Assembly (NCBI GenBank): GCA_036250225.1
Contig: JAPZLL010000065.1
Location: 84,287-148,286 of the forward strand
DNA from: Cercophora sp. LCS_1
Taxonomy: Eukaryota > Ascomycota > Sordariomycetes > Sordariales > Lasiosphaeriaceae
DNA length: 64,000 bases
Direction: 5' to 3'
Position numbers and translations under genes: made by a program
Notes under the pieces: generated by a model
The model's database searches: none
What the model was told of the DNA's origin: nothing
What the model saw: the letters and a program-made list of their open reading frames with translations, nothing else
Part shown: positions 12,923-24,520 of the stretch, piece by piece
Position numbering within the stretch: the stretch's first letter is position 1
Layout of the letters: the number at the start of each line of letters is the position of its first letter

Positions 12923-13984
12923 ATGAGTTCGTCAGTGGACCGGTTTTGCTGGCAGTATCTACAGCTGGACTCGAACCTGGATTTCCCAGACGGCGCATGT
13001 CTCCGCGATGCCAAGACCCAGGAGCTTCTCTACAGCAGGCTTTTCGCCGAGGACAAAGCTGTTCGCCTTCCCCCACCGCGATACCAGCTCAGAGTTCTGA
13101 AAGAAGTCTTGAAGCGGGTAGAGTCATCTATCGAGGATTGGGACGAACATGTAAGCGACCTTCCGCCTCAACTCGGCGTGGGTCTGGTCTGACAGAGTCA
13201 GGGGATATCCGACAACCTGACGACGAGCCTGGCGCATCTGCTATCTCTCCCGCTGCTTCCTGAAGCTGCCGCGGCCCAGCAGAAATGCTATGTCACGTAT
13301 CACCTGTCGCTCTTGGAAAAGGACGGGGCTCCTGACCCACACATCACCCTCTTGGAATCACGGTCTCTGATCGCGGCCTCAGGGACGACAGGGCTGCGTA
13401 CCTGGGAGGCGGCATTGCATCTTGGGCAATACCTCTGCGTCAATCCAGATCTTGTGAAGCATCAGAATGTCCTGGAGCTGGGCGCCGGCACGGGGTACCT
13501 GGGCATCCTGTGCGCCAAGTATCTTGAAGCCGAGAGCGTCATCGTCTCGGACGGCTCCGATGAAGTCATCAACAACCTTCCCGAGAGCTTCTATCTCAAT
13601 GACCTCCAGGGGACGGACAAGGTGACACCCATGGACCTCAAATGGGGCCATGCATTGGTTGGGACCGAGGACGCGGTGTGGAACCGAGGGCGGCAGGTCA
13701 ACACGGTTCTCGGCGCCGACATCACCTATGATGCAAGTGTGATACCCGCACTCGTGGCGACGCTGGAGGAGCTCGTCGCCCTGTTTCCCAAGGTTAGGGT
13801 TGTCATTGCTGCGACGGAGCGCAACGAGGCAACGTTTCGCAGCTTCCTCGACGTTTGCGCCAAGCGGGGTTTCGCCGTCACAACAGCGGACTTTGCCGTG
13901 CCCTCGAGGAAGGAGCAGACAGGGCCGTTTTACAACGACCAAAGCCCGATACACATCTGCGAATTGAGATATTTGCAATCGTAA
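12923..13984 (+). CDS. EFM3: EFM3/FAM86-like protein-lysine methyltransferase
   Basis: Exons 12923-13150 and 13196-13984 (45-nt intron, GTAAGC...GACAG) give 338 residues. Residues ~1-110 form the helical N-terminal region typical of FAM86 proteins. A class I SAM-dependent methyltransferase fold follows, with motif I VLELGAGTGYLGILCAKY near residues 180-200 and the downstream motif LGADITYD near residue 260, in the place of the substrate-facing D-x-x-Y motif of METTL21/FAM86 enzymes. Length agrees with the yeast eEF2 lysine methyltransferase Efm3 (about 340 residues). Family knowledge predicts methylation of a lysine in elongation factor 2 in the cytosol; the substrate is not visible in the sequence. 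The next gene, 340 bp downstream on the same strand, encodes a ribosomal protein. Confidence 0.85.
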
Positions 13985-14323
13985 GAAATCGGCAATGCAG
14001 CTTGCAAGAGTGATCAATGAGCCATGACTTTTGGCCTTGGAGAATTCCGTGGTGAAAAGTTGGTGTGGCGCAGATTGGCTGCAGGGGCTTGAGCTCGCGG
14101 CACGAGCCACAGGATGGGTGTGCTGCATTTGTGGCCCGTGCTGAGGCACAGTTTTCATTAGGGCTCGCACCCAATTCGTCACGGGACCGGAATTTTCGAG
14201 CTCCACCGCCCAAACGCGCAGCCGCCAAAAAATCACCCACCCCTAAGAAAATCCCACCATCCCAACGAACGACCGAGAGTCTTGATCGTCAATTTTCGCA
14301 AGACAACACCGCCAACCGCGAAG

Positions 14324-14995
14324 ATGGCTGACTCCGACGCCCCCGTCACTCTGCGCACGCGCAAGTTCATTCGCAACCCTCTGCTCGGCCGCAAGCAGAT
14401 GGTCGTGTGAGTTTCCCCCGATTCCTCGCGACGCAATTGCCCGCTCCGCCGCCGCCCAACGCCGCGAACCGCCTCGACGCGAAAGACGCAAAAAGTCTCG
14501 ATCAATTTCGGCACGGACTGCGACTGTCGGGCGAGCGGCGGTGTTTTGAGCGATGGATGGAAATGTGATGGAGATGATGGAGCGCTGACCGGTTCTTGCT
14601 TTGCAGTGACATCCTCCACCCCGGCCGTGCCAACATCTCCAAGGAGGACCTCCGCGAGAAGCTCGCTACCCTCTACAAGGCCACCAAGGACCAGGTCAAT
14701 GTCTTTGGTCTCCGCACCCAGTTCGGTGGTGGCAAGACCACCGGCTTCGCCCTCGTCTACGACTCCCCCGAGGCCATGAAGAAGTTCGAGCCTCACTACA
14801 GATTGGTCCGCGTCGGACTCGCCACCAAGATCGAGCGTGCCAGCAGACAGCAGCGTACGTGTTCCTGGTCTCTGGGATTGCGTTGGGGAGGGGCTAACAT
14901 GACTTTTGCTCGCAGGCAAGCAGCGCAAGAACAGGCAGAAGACCCTCCGGGGCACGGCGAAGGTCAAGGGTGCGAAGGCGAAGAAGGAGAAATAA
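14324..14995 (+). CDS. rps24: 40S ribosomal protein eS24
   Basis: Three exons, 14324-14406, 14607-14854 and 14916-14995, give exactly 136 residues. The second intron begins GTACGT and ends CGCAG. The protein starts MADSDAPVTLRTRKF and contains NPLLGRKQMVVDILHPG, FGLRTQFGGGKTTGFALVYD and a Lys/Arg-rich tail, all characteristic of eukaryotic eS24, a component of the small ribosomal subunit needed for pre-rRNA processing. The first intron (200 nt) sits 83 nt after the start codon, the usual place for a long 5' intron in fungal ribosomal protein genes. All splice phases close perfectly. The gene is intact. Confidence 0.97.
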
Positions 14996-15466
14996 ACGGT
15001 TGGCGTTTTTGTTTGCGTCATCTTCTTCCGGGTTCTTGGGGGGACGGGCAATGGTTGCGGCTTTGCTGCTGTGCATTATCATGGAATGCAACCAACATGA
15101 CTTGGGTCTGCATGCACTGGGAATCCAAACAGGCGTGAGGGTCAGGCTTTCGAGTATCCCAGGCAGCACATAGCATTCAATACAGGGGTGTTCGGTGTTG
15201 CTTGCACACAGGTTTCCACAGCATGGGTCAATGTGGTGGGATGCGTCAAGCACCGGGTATCATTTTGTTGCTCGCGCAGTCGTCTAATGCAGTCCCAGAA
15301 CCAAGAATCCATTCATTCCTCCCATCGTTTCCTCCAAGAAGCCATTTCCAACGCCAGTTCCGCTCGCAACTCCGTGTCAAACCCCCCAGGTGTTCTCAAC
15401 AAGACGAGCCACCCCATTAACGCCAGTGGCGCCGAAGCCAACGTCTCCCACGATCCACGAACAAAC

Positions 15467-15913
15467 CTAGGCCCCAAGAAACGCAACGACAACCGCAACA
15501 ACAACCACCCTCACCACATCCCCCCTGGCACTCCCCGCCCCAGCCTGAATCAGCGGCTGATGCCACCCGCAACGCGTCGTAGTCTGCCAATCCACGCAAG
15601 AATAATACGTCGTCTGCCGAAACCGATATGTCCGCCCGTACGGGTCCACGCCGGTGATATAGCCATCCCCTCCATCAACCTCTAGCTTCTCTCCCGGTGC
15701 GCCAGGGGCAGGAGGCGGTGTCACACCCGGTGCTGGCGGTGCCGCGGGCGTGGGAACCTGGCGGAGGTCGAGCGGCGCTGTGGGCTGCGGGAGGTGATGG
15801 TTTGGCGAAGAGGGCGGGAGGATTGTCATCTGCTCTTGCGTCTGGACGTTTGGAAGGGCATATGCGCATGTGACGAGCAGTATGAGCATGGAGACGAGAG
15901 CTTGGAGGCGCAT
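15467..15913 (-). CDS. Small secreted, possibly membrane-anchored protein, function unknown
   Basis: A 148-residue frame beginning at the ATG at 15913. Upstream in-frame sequence up to 16285 exists, but a clear signal peptide (MRLQALVSMLILLVTCAYA) fixes the start here. A Pro-rich linker (residues ~35-70) leads to a compact block with GVDPYGRTYRFRQTTYYSC and VDWQTTTRCGWH. The last ~17 residues are strongly hydrophobic and Val-rich (VVRVVVVAVVVAFLGA) after a small-residue/Arg segment, which could be a GPI-attachment signal or a tail anchor. The YYSC...TRCGWH block resembles, from memory, other small secreted fungal proteins of unknown role. It is convergent with the eS24 gene (471 bp between stop codons). 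Confidence 0.65.
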   Translation of the reverse strand: MRLQALVSMLILLVTCAYALPNVQTQEQMTILPPSSPNHHLPQPTAPLDLRQVPTPAAPPAPGVTPPPAPGAPGEKLEVDGGDGYITGVDPYGRTYRFRQTTYYSCVDWQTTTRCGWHQPLIQAGAGSARGDVVRVVVVAVVVAFLGA

Positions 15914-16621
15914 ATTGCTTGTTTGGTTTGCTCGCGAGAGCTGTTCTTCGGTAAGGTATCCTGAGAGTTGGTGATGTGGGTTGTTCACGAGTTGCAATCC
16001 CAGACCAACTCGAAACATGCAAAGTCCAAGACAAAGCGGAACAACAACTTGGGAGAGGATGAAAAAGAATGATATTAGATTAGATGGAAAGGTGGCAAAT
16101 ATATCCACATGCCCGAGATCTGGCGCCGCAGCGCAATCACATACCTTTTCTCGCCAGCGAGGAATGCAATGCGCCAGACGGCTGCCTCGCATCCGCATCC
16201 AGAGACGAGAGCGTCCACATGGACGCGGCATCAAGAGCACCAACCCGACCATTCGGTTGGCAACCTGTGACCCATCCTTCCACACCTGACGGATTCGCGA
16301 TGGAGGGTCGCGGCGAGGTTATTCGTGACCGAGGGTCCTATGACGCAGCCCGTGGTTGGCGCAAGGTTTCAGCGCCCCCCTGCAGACCATTTAGGCCAAC
16401 GCCCGCCATACCCCGCCATGCCCACCTCCTTTTTGGTTGCGCGCGATATCCAATCGATTCTGCCAAGTCACTTGACACGAGCACGACGCGATGGAATGGT
16501 AAAACGCTGCAAGATCGTCGCTGTTCATGGTAGAAGTAATCTGATCCTCTGATAATTATTCATCAATTATCCCCTAAGCCCTGTGCCTGTACCAAACTCC
16601 ACATTATGTCAGTCATCCTTC

Positions 16622-19600
16622 CTAGAAAGCCCGCGCAATCGTCTTTTTCTTCCCAGTCGGCCGTAGCGACGGGTACGAAACCCCCAGACTCTGCCTCCCC
16701 TGTGAAGCCGAGATCTGGTTCTTAGTTGAGATCTCCCGTGGAATTGACGAAGCCGGCAGGCTGACGCCGCGCCGGGTCTTCTTGCTTGTCCAACTCGTCT
16801 CCTGTGACACCGGTGAATCGCCCATATACGTTTCGTCGATGCTATCCTCGGCGTAGTCTTCTGTCACCTCGGGCTCCGGGCTGCTAGACAGGAGGGAGAC
16901 GAGCTGGGAACCCTGGGGGATGCTGAACTGTGAGCTCGATGCCTGCTGCGTGCTGGCTCGAGAGCTGATCCTCGGCCTAGGAGGAGGAGCGACTCGGACG
17001 CCTGGCTCCGCCTTGACAACCTTTGCCTGTGGCTTCCTAGGCGATGGCTTTTCGATCGGTTTCGCGAGGCTGTGGGCGACGCTCGATAGGCGGGCATGTC
17101 TCACTGGCTCTGTTTTGATGACTGGCGCTTCGCCGACATCGTCGGGGTTGTCGTAACTCTCTAACCGTCGCATCGCCTCCTCATACTCTAGGTTCGGTGC
17201 GACGCTGGACTTCCGAGCCTTCTGGCTCGACAGAAGAGCTTCTATGCATGGAGTGCCACTGGATCTTGCCGAGGATGCCGTCTGCATTATCTCACCAATT
17301 GAGGGAAACGTACTGACGGATGATTCCGATGTTGATCGGCTACTGCTTTCGTCCCTTCTTGTAAGGAGGGAACCGATCGAGGATAGACCCTGGTTCATAC
17401 CAACCGCCGGCGCGTCGGCTGATCTTGAGGCTTGCTGCTCAGGCTGAGTCCCAGGCTGTGGCTGATGTTCGGGCTCAACCTCCTCGCCCGACTCTTGCTC
17501 GGGGTCCGGGTGGTCCATAGCATCGTCGTGCCCAAGCTCGATGCTGTAGTCAGGGTCTGGCTGTCTCCCACTAAGAACACTGCCATTGTCGGAGTGTGGC
17601 ACGTCTAGTTTCGGGCAGCCGACATCGGGATGCAAGATGCCCAGGTTGGGGTAGCCCACGCGCCCTTCAGATGGGCCCTCAATGTCGTCCGAGAAGCCAT
17701 TGAATGGCTCGAGAAGGATGGGTTGGGACTCGTTGAAGCTGGAAAAATTGGAGGGGTTCTGCGAGAGTTTGGTGCTCTGGGTCTCTGTCTTGGCAGCGTT
17801 GCGCGGCAGTCGCGGAGAGGAGACCATTTCTTGTGCCATTTCCTCGAGCTGTCGCGATGGGCTGCTCAGATCGAGCCTCTCTTCTGTGATGGAGGGATCG
17901 ACTTCTTTGCGGAAGCCGGCATCGCTGATGAGTTGGCTAATCTCCTGCCGGCGATCCTCCGAAATGGGCAACTCTTCGGTGGGCAACTCTTCAGCACGAA
18001 GCGGTTGAGCGGGCTGTGGCTCTTCCGTCGCATCATGGTATGTCTCTGGGATGACGCTCTCGTTGCTGTCTTGGGTCTCTCGGATGTCTTGCGAGTCGAT
18101 TTCCATCCTGTCGGCACTCTTCTGGATGCTCTGAGACACCTCGTGGTCAAGAGTCGTCGATTCACCCCTCGCTGGCTCGCTGTCGCCCTTTTCCTGGGGT
18201 GGCTGGTTGTCCGCTGCGTTTGACGCAGTGGTATCTTGTGACACTGTTTCGATAGGCCGTTTGAGCACCCGGAGCTCTATCATATCCGCAATCTCCAAAT
18301 CGCGATAGCCCATTTGAGCGTCGTGATCTTCGTCATCCATGCCCGGATGCTCAAATTTGTCGTAGACACGATTTCCATGCTCATCGTAATCTTTCTCGTT
18401 TTCCTCGAGGTCTCGGAATTTCTTGGCTAGGCGGACGCGGACATAGTCGCCATCCACGTCAACGACCATACCGGCAAGCTCTTGTATCTGGGGCTGCCAG
18501 CCGGTGGCCTTGGAGAGGAGCAGCTGCTTCCACGCTACCGCCATTCCGGAGCAAAGCTCACCGCGCTCAAGAACAGGCAGAGCGGAAAGGTCGTCGGGTA
18601 GTGAAACCAGGTCGTCTTCATGGTGATGCTGCTCTTGCTCTGTGGTGTTGAAAGCTGGAAACTCGGATGGATCGTCATCGTAATTGAGCGTGATATTGGC
18701 GTTCTCGGACTCGTAGCAAGCGCTCATGTATGAGTCACCCTCGAAGTAGCTGTCACCTTCTGGACTGTAACCTGTTTGCCTTCTCTTCTTGGTGCTCGGC
18801 TGGCTTTCCTCCTCGTAATACTCAGGCTGAGCCCGTTGCTTTCGTTTCGAGTACCGTTGCTGCGGGTCCCAACGCTGAACGAAGGGGAAGGGCGGCTCGC
18901 TCAACTCCACACCCTCTCGGCAACACTCGACGCCGTAGTAGTTGATCTTGCTCCGCCAGGATTCATTCTGGTCCTCCTCGTCGCGGCTTCCCTGGGCAGT
19001 CGAGTTCTCCTGGTCAATATGGGGCTGCGACTCAGGTTGAGAAAGTGAAGAGGCCAAGTTGGAAGTCCCTGAGTGATTTACCGCAGTGATCTGCGTGTTT
19101 GACGGGGCGTTGTGTTCAGACGCGATGTCGCCAGTGTCTCGATCGTGGACTGGTTGCTCGTTGGCCACGTCAGCCTCGAGCCCGAGGCTCCTGAGCAGCG
19201 CCGCTTTCTTTGCGGCAACCGAGGCGTCAGGAGTTGTGCCATTTGGGTCAAGAGTTTCATCGCGAGCGGCATCCTTTTTTGCCTTCTTCTGGGCCCGCCT
19301 TCTTGCATTCCGCCTCTGGGTGGAAGTTTTACCTTGACCCGGCGGAACTGTCTCGTTTGGGGCTTGCGGCGATTGGGGCTTTGGGATTTGCTGATTTACT
19401 GGCAAGTTTGCGTTGCTGGCCTCCTCGGGTCCTGAAGCCTGGATATCAGGGCTTTGTGCCCCCAAAAAATATCCCGTACCTTTGGTCTTGGGTGCAGAAC
19501 TAGATTGACCTTCAGGTTCTGAATCTGATGAGGAATCGGATGAGTTCTCTGAGTCGGAGGAATCGGAGCCAGAGTCAGAATCGGGATCATGAGTGAAGGC

Positions 19601-21410
19601 GCCACCATTTCCAGCGCCGCCACAGCTGCCATCAGAGCTCCCGCTGTCCGAGTCACTTTCGCTGTCGCTATCGCTGTCACTGGAACTCGAGTCAGAGGAA
19701 TCACTTTCATCCTCACTGTCGCTGCTGTCCTCCTGTTCCTCATCGCTGTCGATTTCACGTCGGCGCTTACGGCTGTTACTCCTGGCATCGGAAAGCATGG
19801 CGCCCCCCTGGGGCTCTGCCGCTTGGCGTGACGAAGCGACTTCAGGGCCGCTGTCGCTATCCTCGTCGCTTCCACTTTCACTGTCACTCTCGCTACTGCC
19901 GGCAACTCCGTCAAAGTCATCAAGCCCGTCGAAGTCGTCGTCGGCCGGATTGAACTCGCCATCGTCGCTGCTGTCAGATGAGCTCCCACCGCTATCCGAG
20001 GAATCATCTTCATCTGATTTCTCCCTTTCGGCTTCCATGTCCTCATCTAAGTCGGACTGAGTTTTGTCCTCAGCACGGGCACTGGTTGCCTCCTCCTCGT
20101 CGGATTCGTCGAACCTGGTGTGGACCGGGATTTTTACCTCATGGCCAGATTTGCGAAGTGATTCAACCATGTGCCTCGACGCTGTTCCGTCCAGAATCGA
20201 TCCCACAGGAAACCCGTGCTCGTCGTAGTGCTTCACTAATGAGTTGACTGACTCCGCTTCGCTTTCGTCCCCGCTTCCGTCTTCGCCGCCGGAGACATCG
20301 TCACCGGCGTCCGGCACAGCGGCTCGCAGACGCTCGAGATGTGAACGCATGTCGTGTAAGGATAGCTGCGCCGGGTGAGCCTTGCGGAGTCTGTTGTACG
20401 CCTTCTTCTCCTGTTTGTTGCACGCCAGCAGCGTCTTTTCACAGATGTCGGCGGGCGCAGTGGGGAAGGCTGCTCGAAGTGCAGTGATCTTATCCAGTGT
20501 CGGGAGATCAAGACCATCCGCGCCGGCGGCCTTCCCGGCCACCTCCTGGGGCTTGGCAACTGGCGCTGACTCCGTGTATCTCTGGTCCTCGACTTCTGTA
20601 TGTCCCAGTCCAGTGGAGTCTTTTCGTTGATCACCCAACCCTTCGAGAACCTCGGAGAGGTCCACGTCTCCAACTGCTGCGATATCATTATGGAGATCTC
20701 TGAGTTCGTCTTCGATTTCTTCAGGGTCAACGTCGTCCAGCTCTTCGTCTACATCGTCGGCTTGTTCCTCGACAAATTCATCCTCCTCATCCTCGTCTTC
20801 GGCCTCGTCGAACGGCAAGTTGCCAAATTGCTGCTCGCCATGCTCAGTCAGCAACAGCTGTGGCCCTTCATCATCTGAGTCCGGCTCGGGCTCGGAATCT
20901 CCGGCGTCGTATGTAATTCTTCGGCGCTTGAGGGGCGGAATGTCGATTGCGGGTCTGTCCCTTGGAGTCTTGAGACGGGGACGGCCGAAGGCAATGCCGT
21001 CGATGAGGTGCTTGCCATCGGAGGATATCTGGTGGCGCCCGCTGAGCCGGCGCTTCTTTCGGTCTTCGGTGACGAGGGGGCGGATGCTGTTGCAAGAAGA
21101 GGTCAGCCACGAAAAACGCCGACGAAGCGATCGCAGGAAAGACTCACACGACCTGCTCGTCGTTCTTCAGAACAGTTGCTACATTCTGAAAATGCATACA
21201 CTCGAAGCCGCTGCCTTCAACGTCCCGCAGCTCAACGGCGTAGTCTTCCAAGCCCCAATCATTGCTCTCGAGCGGGACGATCTCGTTGACTTGTTCGAGC
21301 AGGTTGGCAATTGTGGGGTCGTTCTCGGTCTGGATGCTGAAGACTACGCGCACTTCGGGGAGGGCGTGACGCCTGACCACGAGGCGAAGCCGGATAGTAT
21401 TGTCGCGCAT
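16622..21410 (-). CDS. Large acidic nuclear protein, coilin-like
   Basis: Exons 21148-21410 and 16622-21086 (61-nt intron, GTGAGT...AACAG) give 1575 residues from the ATG at 21410; an in-frame ATG at 21497 is a less likely start. Residues 1-90 (NTIRLRLVVRRH, NLLEQVNEIVPLE, DYAVELRDVEGSG) look like a ubiquitin-fold head such as the coilin N-domain. A basic stretch and very long Asp/Glu/Ser-rich regions (residues ~165-530) follow, then a KR-rich nuclear-signal-like segment. Around residues 930-1035 lies a Tudor-like block (LAGMVVDVDGDYVRVRLAKK ... MIELRVLKRP), as at the C-terminus of coilin. The last 500 residues are Ser/Pro/Glu-rich. Self-associating head, acidic disorder and Tudor-like module suggest a Cajal-body/RNP scaffold, though it is far longer than animal coilin. 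The gene is intact; the name is tentative. Confidence 0.7.
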
Positions 21411-21880
21411 CTTGACATTGACGTGGCAAGGTGAAGAGAAATGGCAGAGAACGAAATGGAGATTTGCGCTTGTTCTTCGGGTCTCTGGAACCCGCATGGA
21501 ATGTTTTCGACAAGTTCAAAACCGACACATCGAGGAGCGCTCCACAAACTCGGTCGCTCCGCCAGTCGAGCTGTCAGAAAGAGGATGGGATAATCGTCGC
21601 CAAATGATTGCCAAAACGCGTCTGGAGATTTCGGGCACGTCGACGCGCGAAGCTCCAAGCTTTCCAGTCTGGCAGGCTGGATTAGGGTGGAGCTTTTCGC
21701 ATGGTGGCGCCTTGGATGAAGTTCTGCGGTTGGCCCTAAATCTGTGATGGGCCCACTGTCAAGGATGTCTGCAGCAGGCGCCACCGACACCAGCCAGCTG
21801 GGTCAAACTATCAAACCTTTGATCCAAATCCCACGACAACTCGCATGTTCAACGTCTTGGACAATGACATCGGACAGATT

Positions 21881-22609
21881 TTAGCCTTGATCTCTGATGG
21901 AATTGTTTGCTATCTCCCCTGCTCTTGATTCGCCAGCAGGAGGTCCCGGCGCATTCTCTCGAGCGACCTCAACCGCTGGAGTCGGTGTTGTCCCCGTTGA
22001 CGATACGTTTTCATCCCGCCCACTGGAGTCCCGGCGATGGCGCTTTTGCGGTGGAGCAGTCAGTTGCAAGAGCAAACGACCGTCCTTGACGTGGTGAAGA
22101 GTCGCCGCGACATCGCCATCAACGCGGAGTCTCAGCAGCACCTCGATGGCTTCCTGTTCGGGCAGGCTGCAGAGCATCTGGCAAAGCTCCTCCGCGATCG
22201 ACTTTTCCTCCTGCAGCTCGCCAAACTTCCTCTTGAGAGCCTGCCCGTGTGTCTCGGCCGGCGCCGAGGCGTAGTGACACGCAGTGCCATTCCGGGTGCA
22301 GGAGACGCACTTTGGCCGCTCGCCTGAACACTGTAATCACGCCCAGCATGTGGTCAGCATCAATTTCATGATGATTTGTAACCAGGCGTTTACTTCTTGG
22401 CCTGCGTGTCTCGCCCTTACCTTCACTTTTTTCTTTCGGCATAGGTCGCAGGCCGCCTTGACGTGAACGCTCTTGGGCGGTACTCGAGTTGTCGAATGTA
22501 TCGTTACCGCCGCCTCAGGCTCCCCGTCCCGAAGCGCCGGGTCCGCTGGCAAAAGGTGCCGGAGGGATCGCGCTCCAGAAGAGCTCGACGACTCTGCGCC
22601 CGAAGCCAT
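21881..22609 (-). CDS. Short Zn(II)2Cys6 DNA-binding protein
   Basis: Exons 22421-22609 and 21881-22330 (90-nt intron, GTAAGG...TACAG) give 212 residues. The intron splits the zinc cluster: CDLCRKKKVK is in exon 1 and CSGERPKCVSC...C in exon 2, giving the standard C-X2-C-X6-C-X6-C-X2-C-X6-C. A helical segment follows (ALKRKFGELQEEKSIAEELC), probably a coiled-coil dimerisation element, then LPEQEAIEVLLRLRVDGD, a pattern common just after the cluster in fungal regulators. The C-terminus is low complexity, and no middle homology domain is present. Such short cluster-only proteins exist in fungi, so this need not be a truncation, but a missed downstream exon cannot be excluded. Neighbouring genes are on the same strand but functionally unrelated. 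Confidence 0.75.
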
Positions 22610-23302
22610 GACATGCTAACGATCATCCATCGGGGACATGGCCAAGAGAGAGAAAGAGATGCAGAACGCTTCAACAGGCGATTGGGGACCGTCTAGGCTT
22701 TCATAGCTGGCTGCACGACCATTGTCGTGCACGGTGCTGGCATCTTCCCGAACGCAGCAGACACGGAGATCTTTCCGGTTCTTGTTGATTGGGTGGGGGC
22801 GTTTGGCCCCTCTGCCTTGTTTTGGCGGCTGCCCTGGACCTCAATGTGCATGATCTTCCTTGATTCTCTCACCGCATCGGACAGGCAGCGACCCGGTTCG
22901 CTGAGATGCTCGCGGCGTGGCGCTTGTCAGGGCAGAATTTCCCGATCTCCAAGCCCTTGGACCAAGGCGAGACATTTCCACGGTCGCCTCACTTTGTGTG
23001 GCACGGCACCAATCGTAGGGCTTGAAAATCTCTGAAAATCACTGGTCTCTAGAACCCCATGGCGCCGGCCTGCGAATTTGAAGGATGCCATGTTTGTACC
23101 AGGTTAAAAACGTGCGACGATCCCATGCCGGCCGTCTAATACACGTACAATACATACGTTGCGAAGACATGATATATGCTGAGAAGAGTCCAAAAATGCC
23201 AACCCCGGAAACGCCATCATGTGCTCAGCCGCCAAGTATCTACATGTTTTGATGTCCAAAGAGATATGCGCAAAGTCTTGCGTGTCGCCAGCGCCGATGC
23301 AT

Positions 23303-24488
23303 CTACAACATGTGTCCCATCTTTTCGATCTGCAGCGTCGCTTGTCAGTGATCAACGTTCGCATGACAGACACAGCACGACTCACCTTGGTCTTCAAGTA
23401 CCCATCCAGTTCGGGACCCTTAACACCCCCGCTCCCTTTCCATGAAAGCGGCTCCATCTTGACCCTTTCCTTGACCACGACCTCCCGATTCGGGCCCTCC
23501 ACCGCCCGGATCTTGTCGGGGTTGTTCGTCAACAGCCGAATATCCTTCTGCCCAAGGTCCAACAGCATTGCCGTCGCCAAGCCATAACTTCTCGCATCCG
23601 CCGGATGCCTGAGCAGCAAATTGGCCTCAACAGTGTCATTTCCCAGATCCTGGAGATTATACGCCTTCAGCTTCTCTCCCAGCCCAATGCCCCTTCCCTC
23701 CTGCCTTAAGTAGATGATGATACCCCCTGCCTTGTTCCCCGGCAGCGACATCAATCTGGCGGCCTCATCCAGCTGCTCTCCGCAGTCACACCGCGCCGAC
23801 CACACCGTCTCCCCGGTGTAGCACTCGCTGTGTATCCTCACCAGTGGCGGCGTTGGTGTCTCCTCGTGTCCTCCTTCACTGCCGCCCACCATGCCGCTTG
23901 TCGTCCTCCCCGGGTAAAGTCGTCCGGTGTACGCCCCGCGAACAAGCCGATCCATCTCGGTCTCGCCCTCGTGCGGGGCGTCGAGCGATTTACTTCGGAT
24001 AGTGTCGCCAAAGACAATGGCGAGGTGCTCCTTATTGTCCATGCTGTTGGTGTAGAGGTGGAGGAACATCTCCGTCCCCGTCGTCGTAGGGATGCGCGCG
24101 CGCACGACGCATTGTACCTCAGGGAGGGTCTGAAGGAGCTTGGGTTGCTTCGTGCCGCAGCCGCCGGTTGGGATAGACGAGTCGACGGGGACGCCGCGGG
24201 GTTCGGAGACAAGAGGCGTCAGGGTGCCGGGTGTTGATGGTGGCGTGAAGGCCGGCGAGAGGAGGGACGGGGGAGGCGGAACCCGCGCGAGGGGCGTCGA
24301 GGGCGGAAGGGACACAATTTTTGGGGCGCCATTGTTGCTCTCGACCTGCGAGGCAGATGCCGAGGCTGTAAGGGAGAAGTCGGGCTGTTCGACGTCGTCG
24401 GTGGCCTGCGATGTGTTGGTCGGAGGGGAGTAGAAGGAGGGCAATTGGGACGAGGCTCCCTGCCATTGTTCTGGGGCGACGGTGGGCA

Positions 24489-24489
<1 letters not shown>
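23303..24489 (-). CDS. rib1: GTP cyclohydrolase II (riboflavin biosynthesis, first step)
   Basis: Exon 1 23386-24489, intron of 56 nt (GTGAGT...TGCAG) and a 27-nt last exon 23303-23329 encoding IEKMGHML then stop; total 376 residues. The conserved domain starts near residue 125. It shows IHSECYTGETVWSARCDCGE with the three zinc-binding cysteines, IIYLRQEGRGIGL with the catalytic region, and RLLTNNPDKI. It opens the imidazole ring of GTP, releasing formate and pyrophosphate, to start flavin synthesis in the cytosol. The N-terminal ~120 residues are Pro/Ser-rich and variable, as in fungal homologues. Read without splicing, the frame would continue past the intron into about 90 unrelated residues, so the short last exon matters. 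A (CA)14 run precedes the start codon directly. Confidence 0.94.

Positions 24490-24517
<28 letters not shown>
24490..24517. repeat. (TG)14 dinucleotide microsatellite
   Basis: Fourteen perfect TG units on the + strand, i.e. (CA)14 on the coding strand, abut the rib1 start codon with no spacer, so the repeat forms the 3' end of the 5' leader. Confidence 0.95.

Positions 24518-24520
<3 letters not shown>

Noticed and set aside
16864..20878. Many + strand frames opposite the coilin-like gene
   Set aside because: Ser/Leu-rich antisense shadows of the acidic and Ser-rich coding sequence.
20871..21110. Arg/Pro-rich minus ORF overlapping the start of the coilin-like gene
   Set aside because: It is an out-of-frame shadow; the intron 21087-21147 joins the real frame.
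23104..23302. C-terminal extension of rib1 in the unspliced frame
   Set aside because: The residues after GYLKTK are intron and 3' UTR translation; splicing to IEKMGHML restores the normal family C-terminus.
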